From Ralstonia sp. UNC404CL21Col (lineage in GTDB: Bacteria; Pseudomonadota; Gammaproteobacteria; Burkholderiales; Burkholderiaceae), in NCBI RefSeq assembly GCF_000620465.1, contig NZ_JIBE01000003.1, forward strand, positions 558,001 to 622,000: DNA of 64,000 nucleotides, in the 5' to 3' direction. Below the pieces are notes generated by a model. The model did not search any database, was not told the DNA's origin, and was given only the letters and a program-made list of their open reading frames with translations. The first letter of the stretch is position 1. Every line of letters begins with the position of its first letter. The translations under genes were made by a program, and so were the position numbers. This document shows positions 10,136 to 18,494 of the stretch, piece after piece.

Positions 10136-10294
10136 TTTGCTTGAGCGCCTGGGCCGACTCGGACACCGGCACCACTTCCTCTTCCACACTGCCGACAGCT
10201 GCCGTCCTGATCCAGCTTGCGCCACTGAAACACCTGATTCGGATTCACACCCTATCCAGGGGGCGCCGCTCCAGGGAGCAGCCCCATCACCGAA

Positions 10295-11326
10295 CTAGTC
10301 GTAGCTCATGATCAATGTCACTGAGCTATTCGCCGTGCCGGGTTCAACCACTGAAGAGGTCTGGTAGTAGGCCGCCTTGAGCGGAATATTAAAATCGCCG
10401 CCGGCCTTGTCGTAGCCGCTGAAGCTGATCAGCTCGTTGAACGGTGCTGGATTGCCGCTCTCAGTGAGAATCTGCAAGCCAACGCCCTTTGCGGTCGACG
10501 CAGCATCGAGAGCGACGACTGAACGCGAACCGTCGACGATATTTGTATTGGGTTTCAGCAAATAAGAGATCTTGCTGATGCCCTCGGGACACTGTTTCAG
10601 GCCAATCGAAAAATTGACGGGCGCCAATGCAGTACCAACACCTTTGAATTGCCCGATCCGATTCTGGTCGCCCATCTTCACGGTCACATCTGGCGTCTTA
10701 CAAGTGAGCGTGCCGACTCTGGCCTCGTTGCTCATGAAGAACGCGACAGGAAAAACTTCGTTGTTGATGGACATATAGCCAATGACGCCCGCCGGGACAC
10801 TGGCGCCCGCCGAAACCTGGCCAATCTTCTTGATGGTGATCTGGTAGCTGGTCCCGTTAAAGCCATAGCCGCCCGCTGCACGCTCCCACCCTTGAGATAT
10901 GTCAGAGTAGAGCATGCCAAGATCCACCCTCTTCAGATTCCACGCAAGCCCAGTATCACCGATTAGAAAATCGGTGTTAGCCGCACCTAAATTACCGACC
11001 ATGTTTTTTACTCCGACTTTATACGTCGCGGTGCATCTATAAGAATTAGCAGGGCTTTCAAATAGGTAGACGGGGCTTTCCCAAACAACTGCGCCAACCG
11101 GCGCATCACGCGGCACGGTGAGCTCGGCGGGCATTGCGAACGACACAGTCTTGGCCGAGTGGCCGGGGTAATACGTGCAATTCGCAGCATGCACCTGTGT
11201 GACCGAAAACCGCATCACAAAAATCATCGCCAGTACTTTCAAGCCGCCTAGAACGAGATTCGATTTTTTTAAAAAAAAACTTACCCAGGGGTTATTTCCT
11301 TGCGATTTCATTGTGCGATCTTGCAT
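10295..11326 (-). CDS. fimbrial protein, probable tip adhesin of the chaperone-usher operon
   Basis: This protein of about 340 residues has a hydrophobic signal segment (LVLGGLKVLAMIFVMRF...VHA) followed by NCTYYPGH, where mature protein begins. The N-terminal part is unique. The C-terminal part (from about residue 200, GTLTCKTPDVTVKMGD) is pilin-like with a Cys pair (TLTCKTP and LKQCPEG), ending TLIMSYD as in donor-strand pilins. The two-domain size and last position in the operon suggest a tip adhesin. The start is uncertain: ATG at 11326 with a close GGAAG, or ATG at 11311. The codons for SFFLKK contain a T9A7 tract. The gene is visibly more AT-rich than its neighbours, which hints at separate ancestry. 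Confidence 0.82.
   Translation of the reverse strand: MQDRTMKSQGNNPWVSFFLKKSNLVLGGLKVLAMIFVMRFSVTQVHAANCTYYPGHSAKTVSFAMPAELTVPRDAPVGAVVWESPVYLFESPANSYRCTATYKVGVKNMVGNLGAANTDFLIGDTGLAWNLKRVDLGMLYSDISQGWERAAGGYGFNGTSYQITIKKIGQVSAGASVPAGVIGYMSINNEVFPVAFFMSNEARVGTLTCKTPDVTVKMGDQNRIGQFKGVGTALAPVNFSIGLKQCPEGISKISYLLKPNTNIVDGSRSVVALDAASTAKGVGLQILTESGNPAPFNELISFSGYDKAGGDFNIPLKAAYYQTSSVVEPGTANSSVTLIMSYD
11264..11279. repeat. T7A9 / T9A7 homopolymer tract in the adhesin signal-peptide region
   Basis: Seven T then nine A on the plus strand, read as T9A7 in the adhesin coding strand. It sits between the start codon and the hydrophobic core of the signal peptide. Confidence 0.9.
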
Positions 11327-11360
11327 TCTTCCGCTTGGCCCTCGAATGAGGACTGCAGGC

Positions 11361-13958
11361 TCATCGGCAGCGCAAAGTCTGACGCTGGTAGTTCTGCCCC
11401 GGCTGCGCAGGCGATAACGCATAAGACGCCTGGCAGCTGCCTTCCTTCCACTTCACCCTCAACGTGCCCTTCTCCTGCTGGAGAAGTACGAAAGCGTTGC
11501 CGGTCGGGTCTGCAATGCCGAGGTGTCTTCCCGTTTGCGCATCTTCCACACTGGCCCCAAACGGCACTGGCGCCCCGTCGGCTCGTTGGAGTGCGAATTG
11601 GGCGCGCTGGCCGCTATAGCCTTTGAACGTAGCCTGCACGATGGCGCCGCGGCGAGGCACCACTTGCTTGACGGCATCTTCGAGTTCCACATCCGCACCG
11701 AGGTTATGGGTCTCCGGGCTCAGAGCGTTCAGACGATACGGCTGTGCATAAGTGACCACCGCATAGCCATTGCGGCCGACGGAGGTGCCTGTGTCGGTCT
11801 TGACGTCCACGCCCTTGAGCCCTTCCACCTTCATCAGCGCAAAGGTATCGCCCACGGTACGGCTGAAATTGACCCCGCCCCGATGGACCACCACGGAACC
11901 TGTGGCCCCAACGCTGGCTGACTGATAGTCGCGTGAAGCGTTCACGTTGGCGTTGAGCTGGCCGACGTCGGTATCGCGCGTAATGCTTGCCCCCCCGGTA
12001 GCGCCGCGTCCGCTGCCGGTGTACCCGGCCTGCATGGCATACGACGTGTTCTCGTTCACGAAGCCGCTCAGGCCGCTTTGAACGGTGGTGCCGCCATGAT
12101 TAGTGTTGCTGATGTTGGTATAGGCGCGCGCAGACCGGACCTTGCCACCCAGCGGAATGGACATTGTCAGCATGATCTGCGTGCTGTCGCCGTTTCCGCT
12201 GAAGCGCGTGTCTTTTGTCTGGCTCAGGCTCAGGTTGTAGCTCAACTGCTTCCAGTTGTTGCCGTAGCCGACGCTAATACTGCGGCTCGAGCCCGGTCGA
12301 TTCCAGAAGGTCTGCTGGCTCAGATTCAGGTAGACGCTGCCGTATCGTCGCTCGATTCCACCCAGATCCTGACTGGTGGTCAGGTCGATGCGTGATCGGC
12401 TACGGCCGGACTGGAAACCCGCGGCATTGGCCCACCCGTTGCTGACGTTGCTGCCGGAGTTGTAGCTCAGGTCGTTGACGTGGTCATTGAAGGTGCGATA
12501 GCCCGACGTCGAGTACCGATAGGCGGCCAGCGTGAAGTTGGTGTTGGTTCGGGTGAACGTCTTGGCATACAGCACCCGCACGCTCTGCCCGGTGTCCCGC
12601 TTGCCGCGCACGCGGCTGCTCGATTGCGTCAGGTCAACGGACAGCGCGCCGACAGGCGTATTCGTACCGACCCCCACGTTCATGGCCTGGAAGTCTTTCG
12701 AGATCTGGATGCCGCCTGCTACGGTGCTGTTGTCGGTCAGGCCGTAGACCAACGAACCTGTGACGAGATTCGGTGCAGGACCTTCGTCGCCGTCGTACTT
12801 GCCTGCAGCAAAGTTGTACTTGAGACGACCCTTTCGCTGCATCAACGGCAGGCTCGAGAACGCTTGGTGCGTGACGCGCTTGCTGCCGTCCGCTTCAATG
12901 ACGGTGATTTCCAGGTCACCGTTCGAGCCGGACGGGAAAATGTCGGTCAACTGAAACGGGCCGGGCGGCACGTTGGCGCGATACAGCACGTACCCACTCT
13001 GCCGCACCTCGACGACCGCGTTGGTGGCCGCTTGCCCGCGCACGATCGGTGCGTAGCCACGTTCGCTGTCAGGCAGCATGGCGTCGTCGGAGCCGACCTG
13101 CACGCCGCGAAACCGCACACTGTCAAACAACGTTGCGTCGGAGTACTGCTCCCCAAGGGTCAGTTGTCCCTTGATTGCATCGATGTCGCGCTGAACCAGT
13201 GTGCGGTTGCTCTTGAAGCGTGTCTGCCCGCTGTTGCTTCCACTCACCGTGGACTCATTCCGCAGTCGCCAACGACCAATATTGACGCCGTTCTGCAGGC
13301 CGATGAAATAGCTGCTGCTATCGTTGCCCACACGGCCGTGGCCGTAGTTGCCGCTGAACTGGTAGTTGACGTAACCCGCCGTGACCCCTTCGTCCCACAG
13401 CGCAGGGTCTACATAGCCGCGCGCTGCACGGGAGAGAAATGCCTGGGGAATGCTCAGATTGAGCTTCAAGCGGCCGGCATCGAAATCGACCGAAGCCTGA
13501 TCCAGCAGGTGAGGCAGATCAAGGCAAGCCTCACTGTTGACGTCCAGTGGCGGCGTGATCGCGGTGAGATTGACGCCGAAAACCTGCAACATCTTGGCGG
13601 TGAGACATGGCCGCAGTTTGGCTTTATCGGCGTCTTGATAGAAGTCGATGTCGCGGCGGCCGACCAGATTGCCGTTGACCTCCACCTCTACACGGTAGGT
13701 GCCGGGCGGCACGCTGCTCCCGGAACTGAGCACGGCACTCAAATCGGCCGGGCGCCCTTGGCCGTGCAGGAAGCTCGTGTTGTAAGCAAGAAGCGATGAA
13801 TCGGCTTGCGCAACGAGCGTCTCCCCTTCGGCGGCGCGCGCGCTGCTCATCATCGCCACACACACGGCAAGATACAGCGGCGTCGCGCTCGGGCGTGCAG
13901 CAGTCGTTTTTCCATGGGTCTTTCTGGAGAACGCTTTGGGAGTCCGGCATGTAGACAT
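11361..13958 (-). CDS. outer-membrane fimbrial usher (FimD/PapC family)
   Basis: This 865-residue usher forms the pore that polymerises and exports pilins. A long basic N-terminus and signal peptide end at ARAAEGE. The N-terminal periplasmic domain follows (FLHGQGRPADLSAVLSSG). The barrel carries the FimD hallmarks (ERGYAPIVRGQAATNAVVEVRQSGYVLYRANVPPGPFQLTD, given here only as a location, about residues 290-340). The C-terminal domains end with a Cys pair (GSCQASYAL and LRCR). It lies 125 bases downstream of the chaperone gene and its stop is 35 bases before the adhesin start. Confidence 0.95.
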   Translation of the reverse strand: MSTCRTPKAFSRKTHGKTTAARPSATPLYLAVCVAMMSSARAAEGETLVAQADSSLLAYNTSFLHGQGRPADLSAVLSSGSSVPPGTYRVEVEVNGNLVGRRDIDFYQDADKAKLRPCLTAKMLQVFGVNLTAITPPLDVNSEACLDLPHLLDQASVDFDAGRLKLNLSIPQAFLSRAARGYVDPALWDEGVTAGYVNYQFSGNYGHGRVGNDSSSYFIGLQNGVNIGRWRLRNESTVSGSNSGQTRFKSNRTLVQRDIDAIKGQLTLGEQYSDATLFDSVRFRGVQVGSDDAMLPDSERGYAPIVRGQAATNAVVEVRQSGYVLYRANVPPGPFQLTDIFPSGSNGDLEITVIEADGSKRVTHQAFSSLPLMQRKGRLKYNFAAGKYDGDEGPAPNLVTGSLVYGLTDNSTVAGGIQISKDFQAMNVGVGTNTPVGALSVDLTQSSSRVRGKRDTGQSVRVLYAKTFTRTNTNFTLAAYRYSTSGYRTFNDHVNDLSYNSGSNVSNGWANAAGFQSGRSRSRIDLTTSQDLGGIERRYGSVYLNLSQQTFWNRPGSSRSISVGYGNNWKQLSYNLSLSQTKDTRFSGNGDSTQIMLTMSIPLGGKVRSARAYTNISNTNHGGTTVQSGLSGFVNENTSYAMQAGYTGSGRGATGGASITRDTDVGQLNANVNASRDYQSASVGATGSVVVHRGGVNFSRTVGDTFALMKVEGLKGVDVKTDTGTSVGRNGYAVVTYAQPYRLNALSPETHNLGADVELEDAVKQVVPRRGAIVQATFKGYSGQRAQFALQRADGAPVPFGASVEDAQTGRHLGIADPTGNAFVLLQQEKGTLRVKWKEGSCQASYALSPAQPGQNYQRQTLRCR

Positions 13959-13987
13959 CGCAATGCTCGCTTCTGGCTGAGTGAATC

Positions 13988-13995
13988 GGGGGGGG
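13988..13995. repeat. G8/C8 homopolymer run upstream of the usher start
   Basis: Eight consecutive G on the plus strand (C8 in the transcript) begin 29 bases upstream of the usher ATG, in the chaperone-usher spacer. Confidence 0.8.
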
Positions 13996-14083
13996 TTACA
14001 TCGGCAAGCTCCGCTACGGTAGGTGCGGGCTAAGCCAGCCTGCCTGGGGCTAACACGGGGAACCGGCCTGACAGCCGGCCCGA

Positions 14084-14830
14084 TCAGTTACCGGTGGATA
14101 CCGGTGTGCTGGGCTGACTACCGTGCAGAGTGACGCGGTAACTTTGGCGGCCGCCGTAGTCGTTGATAACGTCGTAACGGAGCTCGAGCGGGGTGGCGCC
14201 AGCGGCCGGCAACTTGACTGGCAAGACCGCGGTTGAACTTGGCGCAACCATCTTCGCGTCGACGACGGGCTCTTCTGCACTGCCCGCATGCATCTTTGCG
14301 TCCACCACGGTGACGTGAAACAGGCTCGGATTGCTCAATCGCAGCATCGCCTTGCCGCCATCCTGATTGAGTTGCCACTGCAGGCTGGAGGGAGCTTTCA
14401 CCGGATCCGCAGTCAAACCGGCAGGCCGGTAGAACACCTTGATGCGCTGGCGAACAGCGAGCTGCAACACGTTGTCATTAGAGGCAGCTTGCGGCACCTC
14501 CTGCACGTTCAACCAGAACGCCGACTCCCGGTCTGTCGGCATACCCACCCCTTGGTACAGAACGCGCAGCAGTTGCTGCTGCTTAGCTGCCAACTTCGCC
14601 AGAGGCGGGGTAATGGCAAACGGCAACTGCTCGCTTGTGCCGTCATCCAGCGGATCGAGCCACGCCTGAATCAATGCATCCGCGCCATCGTTGTTGACGA
14701 CCACGGACGTTTCCTTGTTTTTGCCTTCAAAGATCAGCCGCGTGGTGCTAAGGGAAATGCTGGCGTGACTCGCGGACGCAGCCAACGCGCACGCTAACGC
14801 CGCGCCAGCGGCGCATCGTTTTGCTTTCAT
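14084..14830 (-). CDS. periplasmic fimbrial chaperone (PapD/FimC family)
   Basis: This 248-residue protein has a signal peptide (MKAKRCAAGAALACALAASA, ending SHA) and two Ig-like domains. Family residues are visible: TTRLIFEG with the anchor Arg, then the F1-G1 region (LLRVLYQGVG) and the conserved Lys in RIKVFYRPAGL. The chaperone completes the Ig fold of pilins and hands them to the usher. The frame is open further upstream, but the signal peptide fixes the ATG at 14830. Confidence 0.94.
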   Translation of the reverse strand: MKAKRCAAGAALACALAASASHASISLSTTRLIFEGKNKETSVVVNNDGADALIQAWLDPLDDGTSEQLPFAITPPLAKLAAKQQQLLRVLYQGVGMPTDRESAFWLNVQEVPQAASNDNVLQLAVRQRIKVFYRPAGLTADPVKAPSSLQWQLNQDGGKAMLRLSNPSLFHVTVVDAKMHAGSAEEPVVDAKMVAPSSTAVLPVKLPAAGATPLELRYDVINDYGGRQSYRVTLHGSQPSTPVSTGN

Positions 14831-14847
14831 ATCCGGAATTGCCTTTG

Positions 14848-14884
14848 AAAAAAGAGACGGCAGCGGCGGGGAGCGGCCGCTGCC
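14848..14884 (-). terminator. intercistronic terminator/attenuator between pilin and chaperone genes
   Basis: On the minus strand, GGCAGCGG...CCGCTGCC is followed by GTCTC and a T6 run. A second hairpin (GCCAGCC/GGCTGGC) lies just upstream. The position right after the major pilin gene suggests partial termination, which would keep pilin mRNA in excess over chaperone and usher. Confidence 0.65.
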
Positions 14885-14918
14885 GGTTGAAGCCAGCCGG
14901 AAATGGCTGGCGCTGTGC

Positions 14919-15506
14919 TTACTCGTAGGTGAGCGTGAACGGCAGGCTGGCGTTGGCGATACCCGGCTTGATCTTCGTCGGGTCTGCGGCCACATAGGCC
15001 GCGGCGAAACGCACATTGACTGCGCCACCGGTCGCCGGCACGGTCGTCTGTGCCAGCAGGTTGCCGCTGCTGAGGTCGTACGCGTTTGCGCCAGCACCCG
15101 TACCTTCGTACACAGCAATGCCCACGCCCTGAGCAAAACCGGCGGCGGTATTGCCGCTGTTCACGCGTAGCGTCTTCTTGTCGGCGCTCAGGTCGGCCGC
15201 TTTGCCTGCGAACTTCATGCTGACCTTGGCGCCGGTCTTGCAGACCACGTCAAAGTTGGCAGAACCGGCACCGCTTGTCAGGCGCTTGGGCGCAGCAACG
15301 GTACCAATATCGTCAGCAGCGATCTTGCCCATGTCCACGTTGATGGTGCCCGCATCGCCGGTCAGCGAAGACACCTTGCAGGTGTCGCTCAGGATCGTGC
15401 CTTGGAAATTGATGACGCCATCCACCGAGGTGGGCGTCGTTTGCGCCATTGCGGCAGAGGAAAGAGCAGACATGGCGACGCCAGCCAGGAACAGTTTTGC
15501 TTTCAT
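14919..15506 (-). CDS. major fimbrial subunit (type 1-like pilin)
   Basis: This 195-residue pilin has a signal peptide ending SSAAMAQ. The mature N-terminal donor strand reads SVDGVINFQGTILSDTCKV. A second Cys (FDVVCKTGAK) forms the usual disulfide. The C-terminus (NASLPFTLTYE) has the conserved penultimate Tyr. ATG at 15506 has AAGGG eight bases upstream. As the first gene of the operon, followed by a terminator-like hairpin, it is the likely shaft subunit. Confidence 0.94.
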   Translation of the reverse strand: MKAKLFLAGVAMSALSSAAMAQTTPTSVDGVINFQGTILSDTCKVSSLTGDAGTINVDMGKIAADDIGTVAAPKRLTSGAGSANFDVVCKTGAKVSMKFAGKAADLSADKKTLRVNSGNTAAGFAQGVGIAVYEGTGAGANAYDLSSGNLLAQTTVPATGGAVNVRFAAAYVAADPTKIKPGIANASLPFTLTYE

Positions 15507-15847
15507 TGACTTACCCTTAGATTGAATCCACGGCACGAACGTGCGGGATTTGGTCGAGAACAAATGCCTATCGAAGAAGGCAGGCGCAAGTATTCCAGCG
15601 CGATTGGCAGCGCAATATCAGACTGCTCTGAAAAGCGGTGCGAGATGGACGCAGATGTTTCGCGCGTCCTCCGCCTTGGGCATCTGACGTGCAGAGGCCA
15701 TCTCGCCGTGAACACCGCGGATAACAAGCCAAGCCGTCGAGATGGAGACCCTGTGGCAGGACAAGGCGCCACGCTGCCGCAAGGCAGTCGGGCAGCGCGT
15801 GTGGGGCGTGGGATCAGGACGAGCCTGCACGCCCCCAGGGAGGGAGA
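15507..15847. promoter_or_regulatory. fimbrial operon upstream region
   Basis: These 341 bases lie between the sensor kinase stop and the pilin start and must hold the fimbrial promoter. I see no strong sigma70 pair. AATACT on the minus strand (near 15589-15595) with TTGCGC upstream is a weak candidate. A small hairpin (GCACGAACGTGC, about 15534-15545) lies near the pilin start. No invertible repeat pair was found, so there is no sign of a fim-switch type inversion. Confidence 0.4.
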
Positions 15848-18304
15848 TCAAGCGTTGGGTGTATCCGCCCCGTGCAAGGATTGGATTTCAGCCAAGAGGG
15901 CCTGCATGTCTGCGGTGATGTCGCCGAACGATTGAGAAAGCCGCCGCTCCAGCTCACTTGCCAAGCCGCGCGTATGCAGATCGTCCACAACGGCGGCAGC
16001 GCCGGAAATTCGATGAGCCGCTCGACGTGCCTGCTCAATGTTGCGATTAGCGAGGCCCTGAGCAAGCATCTCGAGATCGGTCTTCATGGTCTGTCGATAG
16101 ATCGCAAGCACGTCAACCGCCGGCGCCATGTCGTGTTCGATTGACTCCGCGTTGGAGCCGGAATCGCCGTGAGCACACCAGAGCTCGATCAGTTCCCGTA
16201 ACGCAGCCAGACGTAATGGCTTGCCCAGAACACCGTCCATGCCGCTATCGAAACACCGCACACGGTGCGCGTCGTCTGTCGCAGCGGAGATGGCGACAAT
16301 CGGCGTGCGCTCGCCCCCGCGCTGGTGCTCGATTTCTCGCATGCGTTGCGCGACGGTATAGCCGTCAATGCCTGGCAGGTTGCAGTCGAGCAGCACCATG
16401 TCAAACGCTGCTGACGCAAACTGTTCGAGCGCCGCTTCGCCGGTGCCGGCAATGGCAGACCGGCAAGCCAGTGCGTCAAGCTGATGCTGGATCGCGTGTT
16501 GCACCGCTTCATGGTCATCGACCACCAGGACGAGTGGACCTTGCTTCGATTCCGGCGACTGCGGTTTTTGCGGTTGAGGAGGCGATATCCCCTGAGGCAC
16601 GGCCCCTGACGACTCTTCCCCAGCCTTCGGCAATGCCGCCTCTGTGTGCGCCTCGCGCGTCGGCAACATGACGGTGAACACCGTGCCGACCTCCGGGCTG
16701 CTGCTGACGGTGATCACACCCTCCATCAGCTCGACCAACTCGCGGCAGATCGACAAGCCCAGCCCACTGCCGCTGGCACCGCGATTGCCCGGGCTCTCCA
16801 CACGCGCATAAGGCTCGAAAATGTTCCGCTGGCGCTCTGGAGGAATGCCCATGCCCGTGTCCCTTACCTCGAGTACGAGCGTTCCGGTGCCGCGCCGTTT
16901 TCGGGGCAGATAGTCGACGCGGAAAACAACCTTGCCGGCCGAGGTGAATTTGATCGCGTTCACCAACAGATTCAAAGCGATCTGCCGCACGCGCATGGCA
17001 TCGATGTCCACACTGAAGTCTGGTGCACAGGCGAGATCGAGTGACAGTGCCAGCGCCTGGTCTTCGGCGCGCCAACGCACCATGCCAAGCGTCTGCTCCG
17101 CCCAGGGTCCGATCATCGTTGGCCGGAGCGCGAGTGTCACGCTGCGGGACTCCAGGCGTGAGTACTCAAGGACATCGTCGAGCAGCGCCAAGAGCGTTTC
17201 CGATGCCGAGACGGCGGCGTCCGCACGGCTGGCCTGCTGGCCGGTCAACTGCGAGCGCTGCAGCAGCTCCAGCGAAGCGAGAATGGTGTGCATCGGCGTG
17301 CGGATTTCGTGGCTGATGAACGCCAGGAACATCGCCTTGTCGCGCTCACTGCGGACGGCGGCAACACGCGCACGCCATAGCACATACGCCAACACCGCGA
17401 ACGCCAGAACAATGGCCGCAACAAGAGCGACTTGCTGCCAGCGGTAATGCAGGATCGATGCGAGCGACGGCGCGCCGTAGTCGGTCGTTTCCTGCCACCG
17501 CTGCCGGATCGCGTCTGCGTCCGATGCCGAAATGGCCGTCAGCGACTTATCGAGAATCGACGCGAGTACGGGATTGTCATCGCGCGTGACCATCGTCAAC
17601 GCATAGGGCCGGTCCCAGAGGCTGCCCGAGAGGAACAGCCGCCCCTTGAACTGCCGGTGCAGTTGCGGAACGATCGACGCGTCTGTTCCGAGCGCGGCGT
17701 CGGCATCGCCGTCAACAACCGCCTCCAACGCGTCGGACTCGTTTTGAAACGTCAGCAACTTCACCGGTACGGAGCTGCGGCGGATGGCGAGTTCAAGACC
17801 GCCGCCGCCCTTGATCGCAAGCCGTTTGCCGGACAATTGCGAGAAACTTGCGAATAGGTTTTCCTGCTCCGCCGTCACGATGGCGATTGTCCCGACATAG
17901 TACGGCGTACTCGCGATGAAGCCCTCCCGGTAAGGTGCTTCGGCTTCGTCCTTGCTCCAGTCAGGGAGCATGTCAACCTGCCCCCGCTTCAGGGCAGCCA
18001 GGGAGCCGTTCCAGCATGCTCCGTCGACATACTCGAAACGCAACCCACTCAACTGTGCAACCGCGTCGAGGAACGATGGAACCATGCCGGCTACCTTGCC
18101 CCCTTTGACAAACTCGAACGGTCGCCAGTGCGCGTCGACGCACGTACGCACTACCGGATGCGCAGCAATCCACGCATGCTCTTCCGGTGTGTATAACGAA
18201 GGCGCGGCCGCATGGCCACTGGCGGACATCAAGCCCAGCCATAAGGGCAGGATCAGCGCGCGCACCATCGCCGCTACATTGTTCACAGCATCCCCAGTCG
18301 CCAT
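15848..18304 (-). CDS. BvgS-like hybrid sensor histidine kinase with REC and HPt domains
   Basis: This 818-residue unorthodox phosphorelay kinase has, in order: a signal segment; one periplasmic solute-binding (SBP_bac_3) domain, about 40-280; a TM helix at about 293-312; and HisKA with His332 (FISHEIRTPM). These are followed by an ATPase domain with N box (NLLVNAIKF), G1 (DTGMGIP) and G2 (SGSGLGLS), a receiver with Asp640 (LLDCNLPG), and an HPt domain with His764 (RRAAHRISGA). BvgS itself has two Venus-flytrap domains; this has one. No partner response regulator is in the window. It precedes the fimbrial operon on the same strand, so it may control it. The start is uncertain: GTG seven codons in, or Met13, would give a more typical signal peptide. 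Confidence 0.9.
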   Translation of the reverse strand: MATGDAVNNVAAMVRALILPLWLGLMSASGHAAAPSLYTPEEHAWIAAHPVVRTCVDAHWRPFEFVKGGKVAGMVPSFLDAVAQLSGLRFEYVDGACWNGSLAALKRGQVDMLPDWSKDEAEAPYREGFIASTPYYVGTIAIVTAEQENLFASFSQLSGKRLAIKGGGGLELAIRRSSVPVKLLTFQNESDALEAVVDGDADAALGTDASIVPQLHRQFKGRLFLSGSLWDRPYALTMVTRDDNPVLASILDKSLTAISASDADAIRQRWQETTDYGAPSLASILHYRWQQVALVAAIVLAFAVLAYVLWRARVAAVRSERDKAMFLAFISHEIRTPMHTILASLELLQRSQLTGQQASRADAAVSASETLLALLDDVLEYSRLESRSVTLALRPTMIGPWAEQTLGMVRWRAEDQALALSLDLACAPDFSVDIDAMRVRQIALNLLVNAIKFTSAGKVVFRVDYLPRKRRGTGTLVLEVRDTGMGIPPERQRNIFEPYARVESPGNRGASGSGLGLSICRELVELMEGVITVSSSPEVGTVFTVMLPTREAHTEAALPKAGEESSGAVPQGISPPQPQKPQSPESKQGPLVLVVDDHEAVQHAIQHQLDALACRSAIAGTGEAALEQFASAAFDMVLLDCNLPGIDGYTVAQRMREIEHQRGGERTPIVAISAATDDAHRVRCFDSGMDGVLGKPLRLAALRELIELWCAHGDSGSNAESIEHDMAPAVDVLAIYRQTMKTDLEMLAQGLANRNIEQARRAAHRISGAAAVVDDLHTRGLASELERRLSQSFGDITADMQALLAEIQSLHGADTPNA

Positions 18305-18494
18305 ATCGGAGTCGATTGCATCGGCACGTCGCGTTCGCGATGTTGCCGATCTTGCCAGTCCACAAGCTTAATTCAGTCCCGAGCCGGATGGCCGGAAACT
18401 GCCTTAAGGCCGTGTCGAACGGTCAGCGAACACACGGATACGACTCGACTGGTGATGGAGCTGCCGCGCGTCGCCCGAGGAAGAACGTGGACGC

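Noticed and set aside
9484-10311. Plus-strand frame starting inside ssrA
   Set aside because: Overlaps tmRNA and its terminator, runs antisense to the adhesin pseudogene, and has no family resemblance.
9588-15600. Genomic island with ssrA attachment site
   Set aside because: No integrase and no second copy of the tmRNA 3' end was found by eye; kept only as a weak possibility.
15522-15935. Plus-strand frame of 137 codons between the kinase and pilin genes
   Set aside because: Overlaps the kinase 3' end on the other strand; no family match or ribosome-binding site.
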